A stretch of DNA of 64,000 nt, taken from positions 310,001-374,000 of the forward strand of contig WFMF01000077.1 of the NCBI GenBank assembly GCA_011033025.1, read 5' to 3'. The position numbers and the translations under genes were made by a program. Origin of the DNA: Beroe forskalii (lineage: Eukaryota; Ctenophora; Nuda; Beroida; Beroidae). The notes beneath the pieces are model-generated. The model was not told the DNA's origin and ran no database searches. It saw nothing but the letters and a program-made list of their open reading frames with translations. This document shows, piece by piece, positions 30,835-42,300 of this stretch (its first letter is position 1; the number at the start of each line of letters is the position of its first letter).

Positions 30835-33415
30835 ATAGAAACTAGCACAACATCTGATCACTGCCTAATCAAATTCAACTGTGATTTCAATTATCAGAAA
30901 CTCACAAAAAAGAAAGTTGTGACAGCACGTAAGATTAATGAGATTGACATTGCTCAGCTGAAATCTGATCTTATGCTATCAGATCTCAATAAGCCAGATA
31001 AATTTGATACCTTAGATCATGCTGTTAGTCTGTATGATATAGAACTTAAAAGACTCCTTGACAAGCATGCACCTCCATTTGAGTTGGTCATCAATGAAGA
31101 GCAGCCAAAGTGGATGAATGCTCCTTGCCATCAAGCCAGGACTCAAAGGAGGAAATTAGAGAGGATTAAAAATCAACAGAAGACTGTGGAAGCAAGAATT
31201 AACTATAATGTTTCATGCAAAACAGCTGCCCAAGAGATCAGCAAGGCACGAGACTCCTATTATAGAAAAGAACTCTCACTATGTGGCCAGAATAAGAAGA
31301 AAATGTACTCTATTGTGGACCATTTGATGGATAGAAACATTTCTGTTAACTTCAACCCTCAAAACCTCGATGATTCAACAACAGCTGAAAATTTCAAGGA
31401 ATTTTTCAATAGCAAAGTTGAGAAAATTCAAACAGAATTAGAAAAGGATCAACTTGAAGTATGCTGTGACTCAGTACCAAGTTCACCTGATTTTTCTTGT
31501 CATTCTTTCAGCAATTTCAGTCCCATAAGTGAGGCAGAACTCCTTCATGTCATCTCCTACTCAATAACAAGGAATGTGAATTAGATCCAATTCCTGTTAA
31601 GCTTTTGACGCATAATGTTTACCTGAGCTATCTAAAATATTGTTGTTCATAATTAATAGCTCTCTCACAAATGGACTGTTTCCAAATGCATTAAAAGAAG
31701 CTCTTGTAAGGCCCACTCCTAAAGACATCAATGGTAATCTAAATGATTATAACAACTACAGACCAATCAGCAATCTCCCTTTCTTATCAAAAATCTTGGA
31801 AAAATGTGTTCACAGGCAGTTATGCTCCCATCTAGAAAAACATAACTTACACGCAGAATTTCAAAGTGGCTATAGAGCACATCATAGCTGTGAGACTGCT
31901 ACATTGTCACTTTACAATGATCTTCTATGCATAAGTGACTCAAAAAGCAAAGTCATTCTACTACTTTTGGACCTCAGTGCTGCCTTTGACACGGTTTGTC
32001 ATGAAAGACTGCTTGATAAACTGGAAAAAAAGTTTGGCTTGTCTGACTTTGTTCTAAGCTGGTTCAAGTCATACCTGAGTGACAGGTCTTTCACTGTCCA
32101 AATCAGCAAGTCAAAGTCAAAAAGATGCTTCCTTCGTATTGGTGTACCACAAGGATCTATACTGGGACCTATTTTGTTCATCCTGTACACAAAGGAGCTA
32201 GAGCTTATAGCTCAAAAATTTGGGTTTAAAATCCATATATATGCTGATGACACTCAGATATACATAGAGTTCTCTCCATTGTTTGATGATTTTTATGATA
32301 TTGAGTCAAGAATAGTTGCCTGTTTTGCTGAAATCAAGGAGTGGATGAGCATCAATAAATTAAAGATCAATCCCTCAAAGACAGAAGCTTTAGTTGTAAA
32401 ATCAAGGAATAATTTTGATCAAGAACAGGGAACCATCACTTCTATCAAACTTAGTCCAGCTGAAAGTATCAAGTGCTCACAGTCAGTAAAAAGTCTTGGT
32501 GTACATTTTGATGAATACCTGACACTTGATACTCAGATCTCCAAAGTAGTACAAACATTTAACATGTGTCTTCGAAATCTATGGGCCATTGGTTCAAAGC
32601 TTAGTTTTGAAATGAAACGACAACTGGTACATTGTTTTCTGTTCTCTAGGTTAGACTACTGTAATGGACTCTACTATAATGTCCCAGAGTACCAGCTCCA
32701 GCAACTCCAAAAGCTACAGAATTCTAGTGTTCGTTTCTTGTATGGGAGGAGAATCAAAAAGTTTGATAGGGTTACCCCATTCATGAAAGAGGCCCACTTC
32801 CTCCCTGTGAAACATCGCATTTTATTCAAGATTGCATTGATGGTCTTCAAAACTATGAACAATTTCATTCCAGAGTATCTTAAGAAGTATTTATGTGTCA
32901 AGGGTCAACTGAGTCATTCAATGCGGCATGAAAGTGATTACTTTCTTTTGGATCACCCGCCAGTTTCTCATCTTGACAGAACAAATCGTGCTTTTTCTTT
33001 TGCAGCTCCAACTGTATGGAATAGCCTCCCCTATGAACTCCGGACACTCAATGATCCTGCAATATTCAAAAAGAAACTGAAAACTCACCTATTTAATATT
33101 GCATTCAGTCCTTAGCAAATAATGCATGATGGAATTAATAACTTGCATGTATTTAAGAATATTTCTGACTTTCTCATTAAGATAATTTATAACATTGAAA
33201 TAACATTGAAATACTATTGAAATGTTATGTTTTAACGATTTCCAGCCAGGAGATTTTTATGTGCATATTCACATTGATTGAAAGTAAATTTTATGAGACG
33301 CTTTAGAGAGCAGGATTAGATTTTTGGGTTAATCTTTAAAAATTTTGAATCCTATTTAAGCTATAAGGCGTTTAACAAATGGTTAACATTTATTTATTTA
33401 TTTTATGTGCTACAT
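30835..33415 (+). mobile_element. Retrotransposon C (CR1/L2-like, related to B), 5'-truncated
   Basis: The only plus-strand retrotransposon in the window. It begins inside the endonuclease domain (TTSDHCLIKF at 30848), so most of EN and all of ORF1 are missing. It ends after a 3' UTR with TAAGGCGTTTAACAAATG and an ATTT repeat, homologous to the 3' ends of element B and the 22.4-kb stub. The copy is flanked on both sides by GATGTGCTACATTT repeats, which probably include the target-site duplication. Confidence 0.85.
30848..33115 (+). pseudogene. Element C ORF2 (reverse transcriptase), two frameshifts
   Basis: From the SDH motif of the endonuclease the frame reads through a linker (LDKHAPPFELVI, WMNAPCHQAR) to about 31563. 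It continues one frame over (NNKECELDPIPVKLL) to about 31627, then opens for 491 codons from 31640. The RT is complete: YRPISNLPFLSKILEK, YRAHHSCETA, LLLLDLSAAFDTVCH, GVPQGSILGPILF and IYADDTQIY, with the usual thumb and C-terminal region ending HLFNIAFSP. The two frameshifts and the truncation make it non-autonomous. Confidence 0.85.
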
Positions 33416-33530
33416 TTAAGATGTGCTACATTTAGATGTGCTACATTTAAGATGTGCTACATTTAAGATGTGCTACATTTTAGATCTACATTTAAGATGT
33501 GCTACATTTTAGATCTACACAGTATCAATA
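33405..33530. repeat. Tandem GATGTGCTACATTTAA repeat
   Basis: Five to six copies of a 16-24-bp unit (GATGTGCTACATTTTAGATC in the longer form) directly downstream of element C, matching the sequence directly upstream of it at 30788-30832. Confidence 0.75.
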
Positions 33531-33638
33531 ATCAATTTCATTAGACAGAGATTAAGAGGAGCTGATTTTACAGATGGTTTTAACAGATTTTAAATTTGTC
33601 TTGGTGCTTACCCTCAGCACAACCCAGAAGCCTCATAA

Positions 33639-33961
33639 GGGGCCATCCATAAAGGACGTCCGCAATGAGGGGGGAGGGGGGAGTCTGGCCAATGCGGACG
33701 TTTGCGGACATAGGGGGGAGGGGGGTGTTTGGCCAGATGCGGACGTCCGCAATTTATGGAAATTTTGGTCGATTTGGCGGTTATTTCACTAGAAAATTGT
33801 GAAATTTCGGGCCCAGAAATAATGACCCACAAGATTTTCAATAAAATGCGGACGTCCTGGGGGTAGGGAGGGGTTTCTGAAATGCGGACGTTTGCGGACA
33901 AGGGGGGAGGGAGGGGTCTAAAATGGTCGAAATTTTTCGGACGTCCTTTATGGATGGCCCC
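33639..33961. mobile_element. Harbinger-like MITE, copy 2
   Basis: 323 bp with termini GGGGCCATCCATAAAGGACG / CGTCCTTTATGGATGGCCCC and a TAA duplication (33636-33638 and 33962-33964). The interior carries mirrored GCGGACGTTTGCGGAC and G-run/C-run segments, the same as copy 1 at 24249-24567. The TAA target fits the TWA preference of PIF/Harbinger elements. Confidence 0.8.
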
Positions 33962-34271
33962 TAATATAAAAGATTATAAAGTAACTAGACAGTAGACAGT
34001 AGGTATATAATAGTTGAATGTGCTGTAAAAATATATAATTGAATTGAATTGAATTGACAAGTTCAGGACTGGAACCATCGTTTGTGTTTTGAATTATGTT
34101 GGTGATCCAGCAGTGTGTAGTCTTGTGCATAGTGACCAGAGTTGGGCACCTCTGTATAAACTGCATCCTGCAAAATGATTTATGTATACTTTTAAGGACT
34201 TTTAAGGACTTAACTAGTATATCAAGTTTTTGATTCAGTGATCTGAAGTTAATAGAATTATTAGAAGTGTA

Positions 34272-34412
34272 ACCACCAAAACCGTTGGACGGTTGGTCTA
34301 GTAACCCCCCGCTGGTTTGGATGTGATCAGCCCATTTTGTCTCTTCAGGTTCCGTTGTCACATCCAAACCCGCGGGGGGTTACTAGACCTAGCGTCCAAC
34401 GGTTTTGGTGGT
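34272..34412. mobile_element. 141-bp palindromic MITE
   Basis: ACCACCAAAACCGTTGGACG at the left is mirrored by CGTCCAACGGTTTTGGTGGT at the right. The arms extend about 55 bases through GGTCTAGTAACCCCCCGC and TTTGGATGTGA, leaving a loop of about 30 bases. Non-coding. Confidence 0.8.
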
Positions 34413-34424
34413 GATATCTTGACA

Positions 34425-35060
34425 GATGTATGTAGTTTGAACCCATGTAACTTGCCCAAAGGCAGTTTGGACCCACGTTACTTGCCCTCACGTAGTCTGA
34501 ACCCACATAACTAGCCCACCATAAGCCGAACCCATGTTACTTACCCTGACAAAGTCCAAAACTACGTTATTCTAACTTGGAATTACTAGAATTGATATAT
34601 TTCTTAATTTCTACAAATCGTCCATGAACTCACGTGCTTGGAATATAGCAACCAGATCTAATTTCACGTACATAATTCGTATATGAACTTAATTCAACAT
34701 AACCAAGTCAAAAATCCCATGTAGATATCAAATTCTTCAAATCCCCTAATTTCTACAAAACGTCCGTGTGTACTCACGTGCTGAAATATAGCAACCAGAG
34801 CTAATTTCACGTGCATTAATCGCATTTAAACTCATTTGAACGTGATCATGTCGAAAATCCCGTGTAAATATCAATTTCTTCAAATCCCCTAATTTCTACA
34901 AAACGTCCGTGTGTACTCACGTGCTGAATTATAGCAACCAGATCTAATTTCACATGAAATAGTCGTATTTAAACTAATTTCAACGTAATCAAGTCGAAAA
35001 TCCCAAAATAACAATTTCTTCGTCCCCTAATTTCTACAAACCGTCCGGCGTGAACTCACG
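34425..35060. repeat. Two adjacent tandem arrays (about 36 bp and about 143 bp units)
   Basis: 34425-34560 holds about four copies of a unit around GTTTGAACCCATGTAACTTG followed by CCC. 34600-35060 holds three to four copies of a unit of about 143 bp that starts at AATTTCTACAAA (34609, 34754, 34894, 35030) and includes ACTCACGTGCTG and ATAGCAACCAGATC. Confidence 0.75.
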
Positions 35061-35394
35061 TGATTCACTATTCTCATCATATTTCCCACATTTAGTCACT
35101 TCGCGAGACATGAAGAAACCATTATTAGTTCACCATTGTACTCACAGAATAGGGCTACATTACAATTTTTTTGTCATAAACGTAATTTCAACCATTTTAT
35201 GGCTCAATTTTTAGAGCTACATGACGACATTTTCGACCAATCACCTTGATACTATTTTTTGTAGCTAAATCTCGAGGTCTAAAATCAAAATATCTACGTA
35301 AAACATTATTATCCGATGAAAACTCTCTGGGTTGAGATGTTCAAAGTAGTAAAATAGCGTTTATCGCAAAATACGTTATTTTAGTGGTTTTACG

Positions 35395-38175
35395 CTGATT
35401 TTGATGACGTCATCACACAGCACCAAAATAGGCTCAAACCAACTTCCCATATAGCCTATCAAGCAATTCCGCCTTAGTATAACATACTTTTGACCGGTCT
35501 CATCTCAAGATAAGTTGTAAATCTCACTCGTTTAAGTTTTGAGCTATAATTTGAAATCGATTTTTCACGTGCCAGCAGAAAATGGCGTATATCTCGATGA
35601 AAAATCGAGATAGCCCGATGATCCGGGGATGATTTTCTGAAAGCTGGGGGTCCACGGCCAACGGCCAACCGACTAGAAAATTTGCTGTTTAAATCAATTA
35701 TCGTTGGCAGTTTGGCCGTTTTTCGTTTTTTATCTCTGGTTTCGAAGCATCTTGAATTGAAAGTTGTGAGAGAAAAAGTTGTTACAATTTCTATAACCGA
35801 CATTTTCCTGCTAATTTGATTGGTGGGGGGTGTCAAATGTGTCAATTGAGGTCGTTAAAACAGTCAAAATTTTCCCTTGTGGTTAAAGATGGCTAAAGCT
35901 CCATACATTTATATAATGCTGTTTTGAATGTTACAAAAATCAAAGAAAGAGAGAATTTTGAAGTTGTTAATGGACAATGTGTGCAGTTCAGGTGGTGACC
36001 AATGACCATCCCTACTCTTTTAGCATGATAGTCTTGAGTAAATCCATTCCAATATAGTCATATTGTTTTATCCCTGATGCCGTGCCATGCCTGGAACTAT
36101 TTCCTGCTCATGTTAGAAACACTCAATTCTATTGACTGACTCCCTGCGTGTATATGACCTAGGGAGGTGGGGAAGACTATACCAATGACCCCTGCTGCCC
36201 CACCCGAACACCCGCCAACCCCTGGTGTTTTTCATGTTCAAAATCACTCATGATAAGTGTCGAAACAATTATCAGATCTGAAATGGTTCCGTAAGGGTTC
36301 ACCAGAGGTCAGCAGGGCAGGGGCTCAGTGGGGGCAGCAGGGTGTCGTGGGGGTCACCAGGGGGTCAGCAAGACAGCAGGGGTTCAATGGGGAGTCACTA
36401 AAGGAGCTAGGGGGGATAGTGGGGGTCACTGGAGGGGGTGAGTGGGGGTCACAAGGGGTCAGTAGGGGGTTAGTGGGGGGGTCACCAGGGGTCATTAGGA
36501 GTCAGCAGGGGTCAGTAGGAGTTCGCCAGGGAGTCAGTAGGGGGTCAGCAGGGATTCACCGGGGCTAGCAGGAGTCAGCAGGAGTCAGCAGGGCGTCAGT
36601 AGGAATTCACCAGGGAGTCAGCAGGGGTCAGTAGGGTTTTCCAGAGGTCAGCAGGGGGGTCAGTAGAGGGCCAGCAGGGGGGTTATTAGGGGGGCAGCAG
36701 GGTTCAGTAGGGGATGAATTAGGAATCCATTGGGAAGGGGCTGCAGAACAGGAGGAAAAGACTGAGGAAGAGACTGGGTAGAAGACTCAGAGAGGAAGTT
36801 GAGGAGCAGTGGCTGATCTTGAGGGAATTTGAGAAGGGGGCCAAGGTACTAAGGCGAGACAAGGATAAGGGATGCATGGTGCTATAGTGTGAGGCAGATA
36901 GACTAGATGGGCTGGGGAACTTTCAGGGCTCAATAGGGCAGGGACAGGCGCTCAATGGGGGGCAGCAGGGGTTCACCACGGGGGTCACCAGGGGTCAGCA
37001 GGGGGTCAGTAGGGGTTCACCAGGGGGGTCATTAGGGGTCAGCAGGGGTTCAGTAGGGTGCCAGTTGGGGATGGACTAGAATCTATTGGGAAGGGGCTGC
37101 AGAACAGGATGAAAAGACTGATGAGGAGACTGGGTAGAGGACTCAGAAGGAAGTTTCGGAGCAGTTGCTGATCATGAGGAATTGAAAGGAGGCCAAGGTA
37201 CTAGGGCGACAAGGCTAAGGAATGCATGGTGCTATAGTGTGAGGCAGGGAAACTAGATGGATAGGGGGCACTTTCAGGGGGCTAAATAGGGGGCAAAGAG
37301 GACTTTACTGGAAAGAAGGGCAGTGGAATAATGGAGGCAGGAGGCAGGCACTGCTGTTGTATTAGTAAATATTAGTCGTGGAAGGTGATATTAGTGGTGG
37401 AAAGGCCCGGAAGTGGGAGCAGGAGTGGATTTTACTGGTTTTGCAGGGCCTTGGGGTTGACAGAATTCTGGGAAGCCATCTTAGCTCCGATAGTCTAATG
37501 GCAATGTCAGGGTGAGTATTTGAGTAATTCCTTGCAGGACTCTGTGCTGCAGTCTTAATTAGCAAGCCCTTTTATCAGAATCAAGGATTCCTCATGCAAG
37601 GAGATTTCCTTTTAAGCACTCCAATACTTTCCTGGCCACCGAAAATATTCAATACCTCTTGGGGAACCTTACTGAGATGTTAACAGTTGCATTCTCCTGG
37701 TCTATGAGTTGCCAAAAGCAGAGACTACGAAAATGAGCTTTATTATCTTTAACACCACATTTTTTCGCGATTTCGATAATAAAATTGTCTTCAAATGTAC
37801 TCAGGTGTGTTCTTTGAACTATAACAAGCAACTTTCTCTCTAGAGAGTTTTTTTGATTGTACCCCCTGAAGAGCGGTAAATATCAGAAATAGAAAAACGG
37901 CCAACCCGGCCAACCCGGCCAACCGTCTAAAAATTTCCAATTTCGAGCCAGTGGCCGGATGGTCATGGGCGATGGCCGTTGACCCCGGACCCCAAAGCTC
38001 TTTAAATTTCCAACTAACGATTTTTCAACAATTTTGAGCTATCTCCATTCCTTCTTGGTGAAAAATGCGCACAAAGATGACCTAAAAAAGAAATAAAATT
38101 TCGCTAAGTTGATGACGTCATAGTGACGTGAAAATGACGTCACCAGAACTTCTCTTATAGCCTATAACATTTTCC
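35395..38175. mobile_element. Candidate large foldback with minisatellite interior
   Basis: 35500-35760 and the inverse of 37870-38170 share, in order, GAGCTAT, GATTTTTC, AAAGCT-GGGGTCC, CAACGGCCA, TTGGCCGTTTTTC and TATTTCTG-like segments, although divergent. Both ends carry TGACGTCA palindromes (35405; 38110-38140). The interior contains the G-rich minisatellite. This is a weaker call than the other foldbacks because the arms are only partly alignable by eye. Confidence 0.45.
36290..37330. repeat. G-rich minisatellite (GGGTCAGCAGG type) with a 350-bp higher-order duplication
   Basis: Many degenerate copies of GGGGTCAGCAGG, GGGGTCAGTAGG and GGGTTCACCAGG. A longer block running from GGGAAGGGGCTGCAGAACAG through GCATGGTGCTATAGTGTGAG occurs twice (36730-36905 and 37085-37245), giving a period of about 350 bases. 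The strand asymmetry is extreme. The inverse motif (TGACCCCTA, CTGACC) is scattered through 41500-43800, inside the element in the HMG-box gene. Confidence 0.7.
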
Positions 38176-38299
38176 CATCTTAGATCAACAAAACCTGACC
38201 TCGATCATGGCTCTACCATTTCCCGTTCTTGACATCTCGGCTTTCCAAATTTGCTCCCAATTATCATGATATTATATTATATCTATATTATATCACCCT

Positions 38300-39330
38300 G
38301 TGACACTCAAATCTCTAACTTATACCCCTGGCCAGTTTTCTTTTTACCGCGGGGGGTTACCGCCCTGGCCAGGGCGGGAATATTATGCCTACATGAAGAG
38401 GTATGATAGTATGTATATGCTTATATGTTCTATTGTTAGATTTAATAATAATAATAGTCTTGTGCATGATTCAACTTCCAGCATCAAGATCTTAGTTCGT
38501 GACTACCAGATTTTCTACTGCTACCCTAGCTGACTGGGGCTTTTAGGATCTGTTAGTTTTATATTTTCCCTTATAGTCTTATGCTGCTCCATTCAATTCA
38601 ATTCAAGTTTGTTATTTTATTGTATTAAATACTTTTGATGATTATTGGTCTAATAAAAGCATTATAGGATGGTGGCTCCAGTCAGACCATGATATTGACA
38701 GTGACCTAATAAGTTGTGTTCAAGGACAATAGTTTTTATTTAACAGTTTGTTATGCCTACATTAAGAGGTTGATAATGTATAATTTCTGTTATATGTTAT
38801 TTTGATTTAATAATAATAAATGTAAGTACACAGTTCTCCTTTCATATAAATTAAGTCAAGAGTCAAGCATCAAGATTTTCGCAAATCACTGTATTTTTGT
38901 ATAATGGGTGCTTGCAAACGAGTTTTTCAATACTTGAAAAACGGTTCCACTACTACTTTTAGCACTTCATGCTGGTACTATTGGCTTGTTTGGAATGTCT
39001 GGGCAGCAGTCCCGGCCCTTCGGGCCGGACTGCTGGCCGATTCTGCTGCCCTTCAGGCAGATGCCCAGAGTTGTGTGCAAACATGCCAAATTCTCTCATA
39101 TATACCCCTGGCCACAAACGTCTCTCAAATTTTTATTTTTCTATACAAAGGGGGATACCGCCCTGGCCGGGGTAGGAATTATAGTATTAAGAATTTTTTA
39201 TTTGTGATTTGAATAAATATATCAGAGTATTTCTATATGATTTGTCATTTCATATTTAATAAATCTAAACAATAACACAGTATTCTACAGGATGATTTAA
39301 GGAAATGCACTGATTGGATGTAAGCTAAAT
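38300..39330. repeat. Duplicated short repeats and hairpin upstream of the HMG-box gene
   Basis: TATACCCCTGGCCA with a downstream ACCGCCCTGGCC occurs at 38321-38384 and 39101-39174. A second pair, TTATGCCTACAT-AAGAGG with TTAATAATAATAA, occurs at 38385-38465 and 38753-38820. A strong nested hairpin lies at 38998-39068 (CAGCAGTCCCGGCCC / GGGCCGGACTGCTG inside CTGGGCAGCAG-type arms). No coding frame is supported here. Confidence 0.55.
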
Positions 39331-39344
39331 ACTATAGGATTAAA

Positions 39345-42300
39345 ATGCAGATGAATCACATTCAGTATGAATTGCAGAAGCAGATGAATGCCACTCCTAT
39401 GGCAAATAATCAATTTGCTATGCATGCTCAGTTACTCGGAGCAAATCCACAGCATCAAGCAATTCTTAATCAGCAGCATATATTATCACAACAGCTGAGT
39501 CAACAGCAACCCCCTCTGTCTCCTATTTTGGCTCCATTAAAAAGGGGCAGAAAAGCAAATGATGAAGGAGATTCTAGGAAAAGAAGGAAAAAAGACCCCA
39601 ATCGACCAAAGCGTGCTATGACACCATATTTCTTTTTCACTGCAGAGTATAGAAATAGTTTGCGGAGGGAAGGAAAAGCTGTCCCAGGAGTTAAAGAGGT
39701 AAATAGATATTTTACTATTTTGATGATGAGAGTTTGCTGAGTTCACATCTTGTTTCAAATTTACATCACTTTCAATTTACATCACATTCATCAATTATTG
39801 CCTTAAGGGGGTTGGGGGGGGGGGTCTGAGGACGATTTTCGGGTTTTTGTTTTTCTGATAGAGGAGAACACCAGCTACCAGTAGGTTTTTACCCCATGAA
39901 AAAATATTGTTCCTAGCCAAAGTTATGAATTTTTCAAATCACGAGTTCGCCTGTAATTACAGTACGCGCGCAAACTTTCAATGCGATTTGCTGAAAATCA
40001 ACTTTAAAATCTATCTCCTACAAATTTTGGGGAAACCCCTTGAAACTTGGTAGTTATGTTCTAGGGCATAAAACTCAACTTTGTATTGAGCCGATTTTTG
40101 ATTTAGGCCTTAGAAGTGAAAATATGGACTTTTGAATTTTGAAAATCACTATTTTTGACGATTTTTGTGACAGGAGCCAACTTTGAAAATTCATATTTTT
40201 ACTTCTGAGGCCTAAATCAAAAATCGGCTCAATACAAAGTTGAGTTATATGCCCCAGAACATAATTACCGAGTTTCAAGGGTTTTCCTCAAACATTGTAG
40301 GAGAAGATAGATTTTAAAGTTGATTTTCTGCAATTAACATAAAGTTTGCATGCGCATTCAAGGGTGATTTGAAAAATTTATAACTTTGGCCAGGAAAATA
40401 TTTTTTCATGCGTGTACTTAAAGGTTTCTCTATCAGAAACAACAAAAACCGAAACGACCTCAGACCCCCGGCCCCTTATGAAAGCCATACTTAATATTAG
40501 TCCTTATTGACTTGGTGCCGAACTGCCCTCCTTTTGGGAGGGCGCCCTCCCATGCCCTCCATTTGCCCTCCATTTGCCCTCCATTTGCCCTCCTTTCAGA
40601 AACAACAAAAACCGGAAAACGACCTCAGACCCCCCCGGCCCCTTATGAAAGCCATACTTAATATTAGTCCTTATTGACTTGGTGCCGAACTGCCCTCCTT
40701 TTGGGAGGGCGCCCTCCCATGCCCTCCATTTGCCCTCCTTTCGGACCTTGCCCACCTTTTTGGAGGGCAAATCTGAAAATTTACCTATAATTCTGATAAT
40801 TTACTCAAAATTCTGAAAATTCACCTAATATGCACTATCTCGGATCACATTTTTAGTCGTTCCCTAAAAAAAAGGTCATTTTTGAAAATTTACCTACAAG
40901 CACTATCTCGGGGGGGGGTGAAGCCCAAAAAACCAAGCCCTACCCTACTTTTCCGATTCTTGGGCTAGGTTTTTTATGGTTTTTTTGTTTCTTTTTTGTT
41001 TTTGTTTTTTGGTTTTTTTGGGTTACATTTTAGTAATTTCTAGCACCTTTCCAAACGATTTTTAAGTTAAAATGCGATTGTTTCATGATGTCTAATATGT
41101 CTGTAGATCCACAGGAGCTATGTAGAATAAACGACCTATAATTGTGTAATTTACAGAATATAACTAAATATTTTCACTCATCTAATCGTTCTGAAATTGG
41201 TCCAATTATTCCAAATTCACATTCATGACTGTTTTGTTGATTGGCAAAAAGACATTTTACTATTGTTGGGATGTCACTACTAAAATTCCTCTGTTATTAA
41301 GACACTTGCAGAGATTATTCATCAAGTATATAGTATCATTTCCAATAGGTACCTTTACTCTTTCCTATAGTTTTTCAACTGCATTCTTAGGCATTCTTGT
41401 CATAAGGACTTCCAATAGTAGTTATTCAAGTAAAAGCTGCCATTCATATATTAGAGCTGATCCCAGGGCCCTGTGTGAACCCCAAGTGACACGTTGCGGT
41501 TCTCTCAGGGGTCTCCTCTTGTCACTACTGACCCCTAGTTGAATTCCTAGTGCACCTTTCAAGGCTGATCCCTTGGTCAGTGGTAACTGGTCACCCCACT
41601 ATGTTAACACTTAACACTATTTATGACTGTGTTTCAATAAATTCTTACAACTTAAACTGGATTCTGACCTCTTGTAAACATTGACTGACCATACCTGGCA
41701 CCTCAGTCCTCACACATATCACTTTAATGATGAACTTTTATAAATGTTTTGATGTTGATATTTGAATAGCTTCAATAAAGGTTAAATAATTCATAACACT
41801 CATTAAAACACCCATTTATAAAGCACACACTGAAAGGCCTAATAGATTAACAAGATCATTTATGGCTTTTTGTTGACCCCTTTGTTGGCCAAGAAATAAA
41901 ATGAATAGTCAATAGTCCTATGCTGAGCTCAGGGGTTCTGGGGTTAGTAAGGTGAGAATGGATTCCAAAGAGAAACGTTTATGAAGGCATTCACTAATGT
42001 CTAATGTATAACACCATCCCTAACCCTAACTAAGTAAATATGGCCCCAGTTGTTAGTCTTCAAAGCATTTTACGGACCCTAATCCCTAATACTAAATCTA
42101 AACCTGAAAATCTCCCTGGAGTCTGGAGGGTACTTTTTCCAGGTCAGCCCCATATGAGCTTTGCCAAAAGGGTCATACTACTGTTGTAGGACCTACCTGT
42201 TTATCAAACTGTTTGAACACGGTCAGTATAATAAAGTTAAAAGCTCATCTATACAATGTACGCACTATGCACGACTATAAAACTTGATTGAAAAAATAAT

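Noticed and set aside
33948..34367. 139-codon minus-strand frame
   Set aside because: It overlaps the palindromic MITE and low-complexity GAATT repeats; no recognisable domain.
36257..36568. Gly/Ser/Val-rich plus-strand open frame
   Set aside because: It lies wholly in the GGGTCAGCAGG minisatellite.
41225..41542. 105-codon frame inside the 3.2-kb element
   Set aside because: No transposase motif or family similarity; length compatible with chance in AT-rich DNA.
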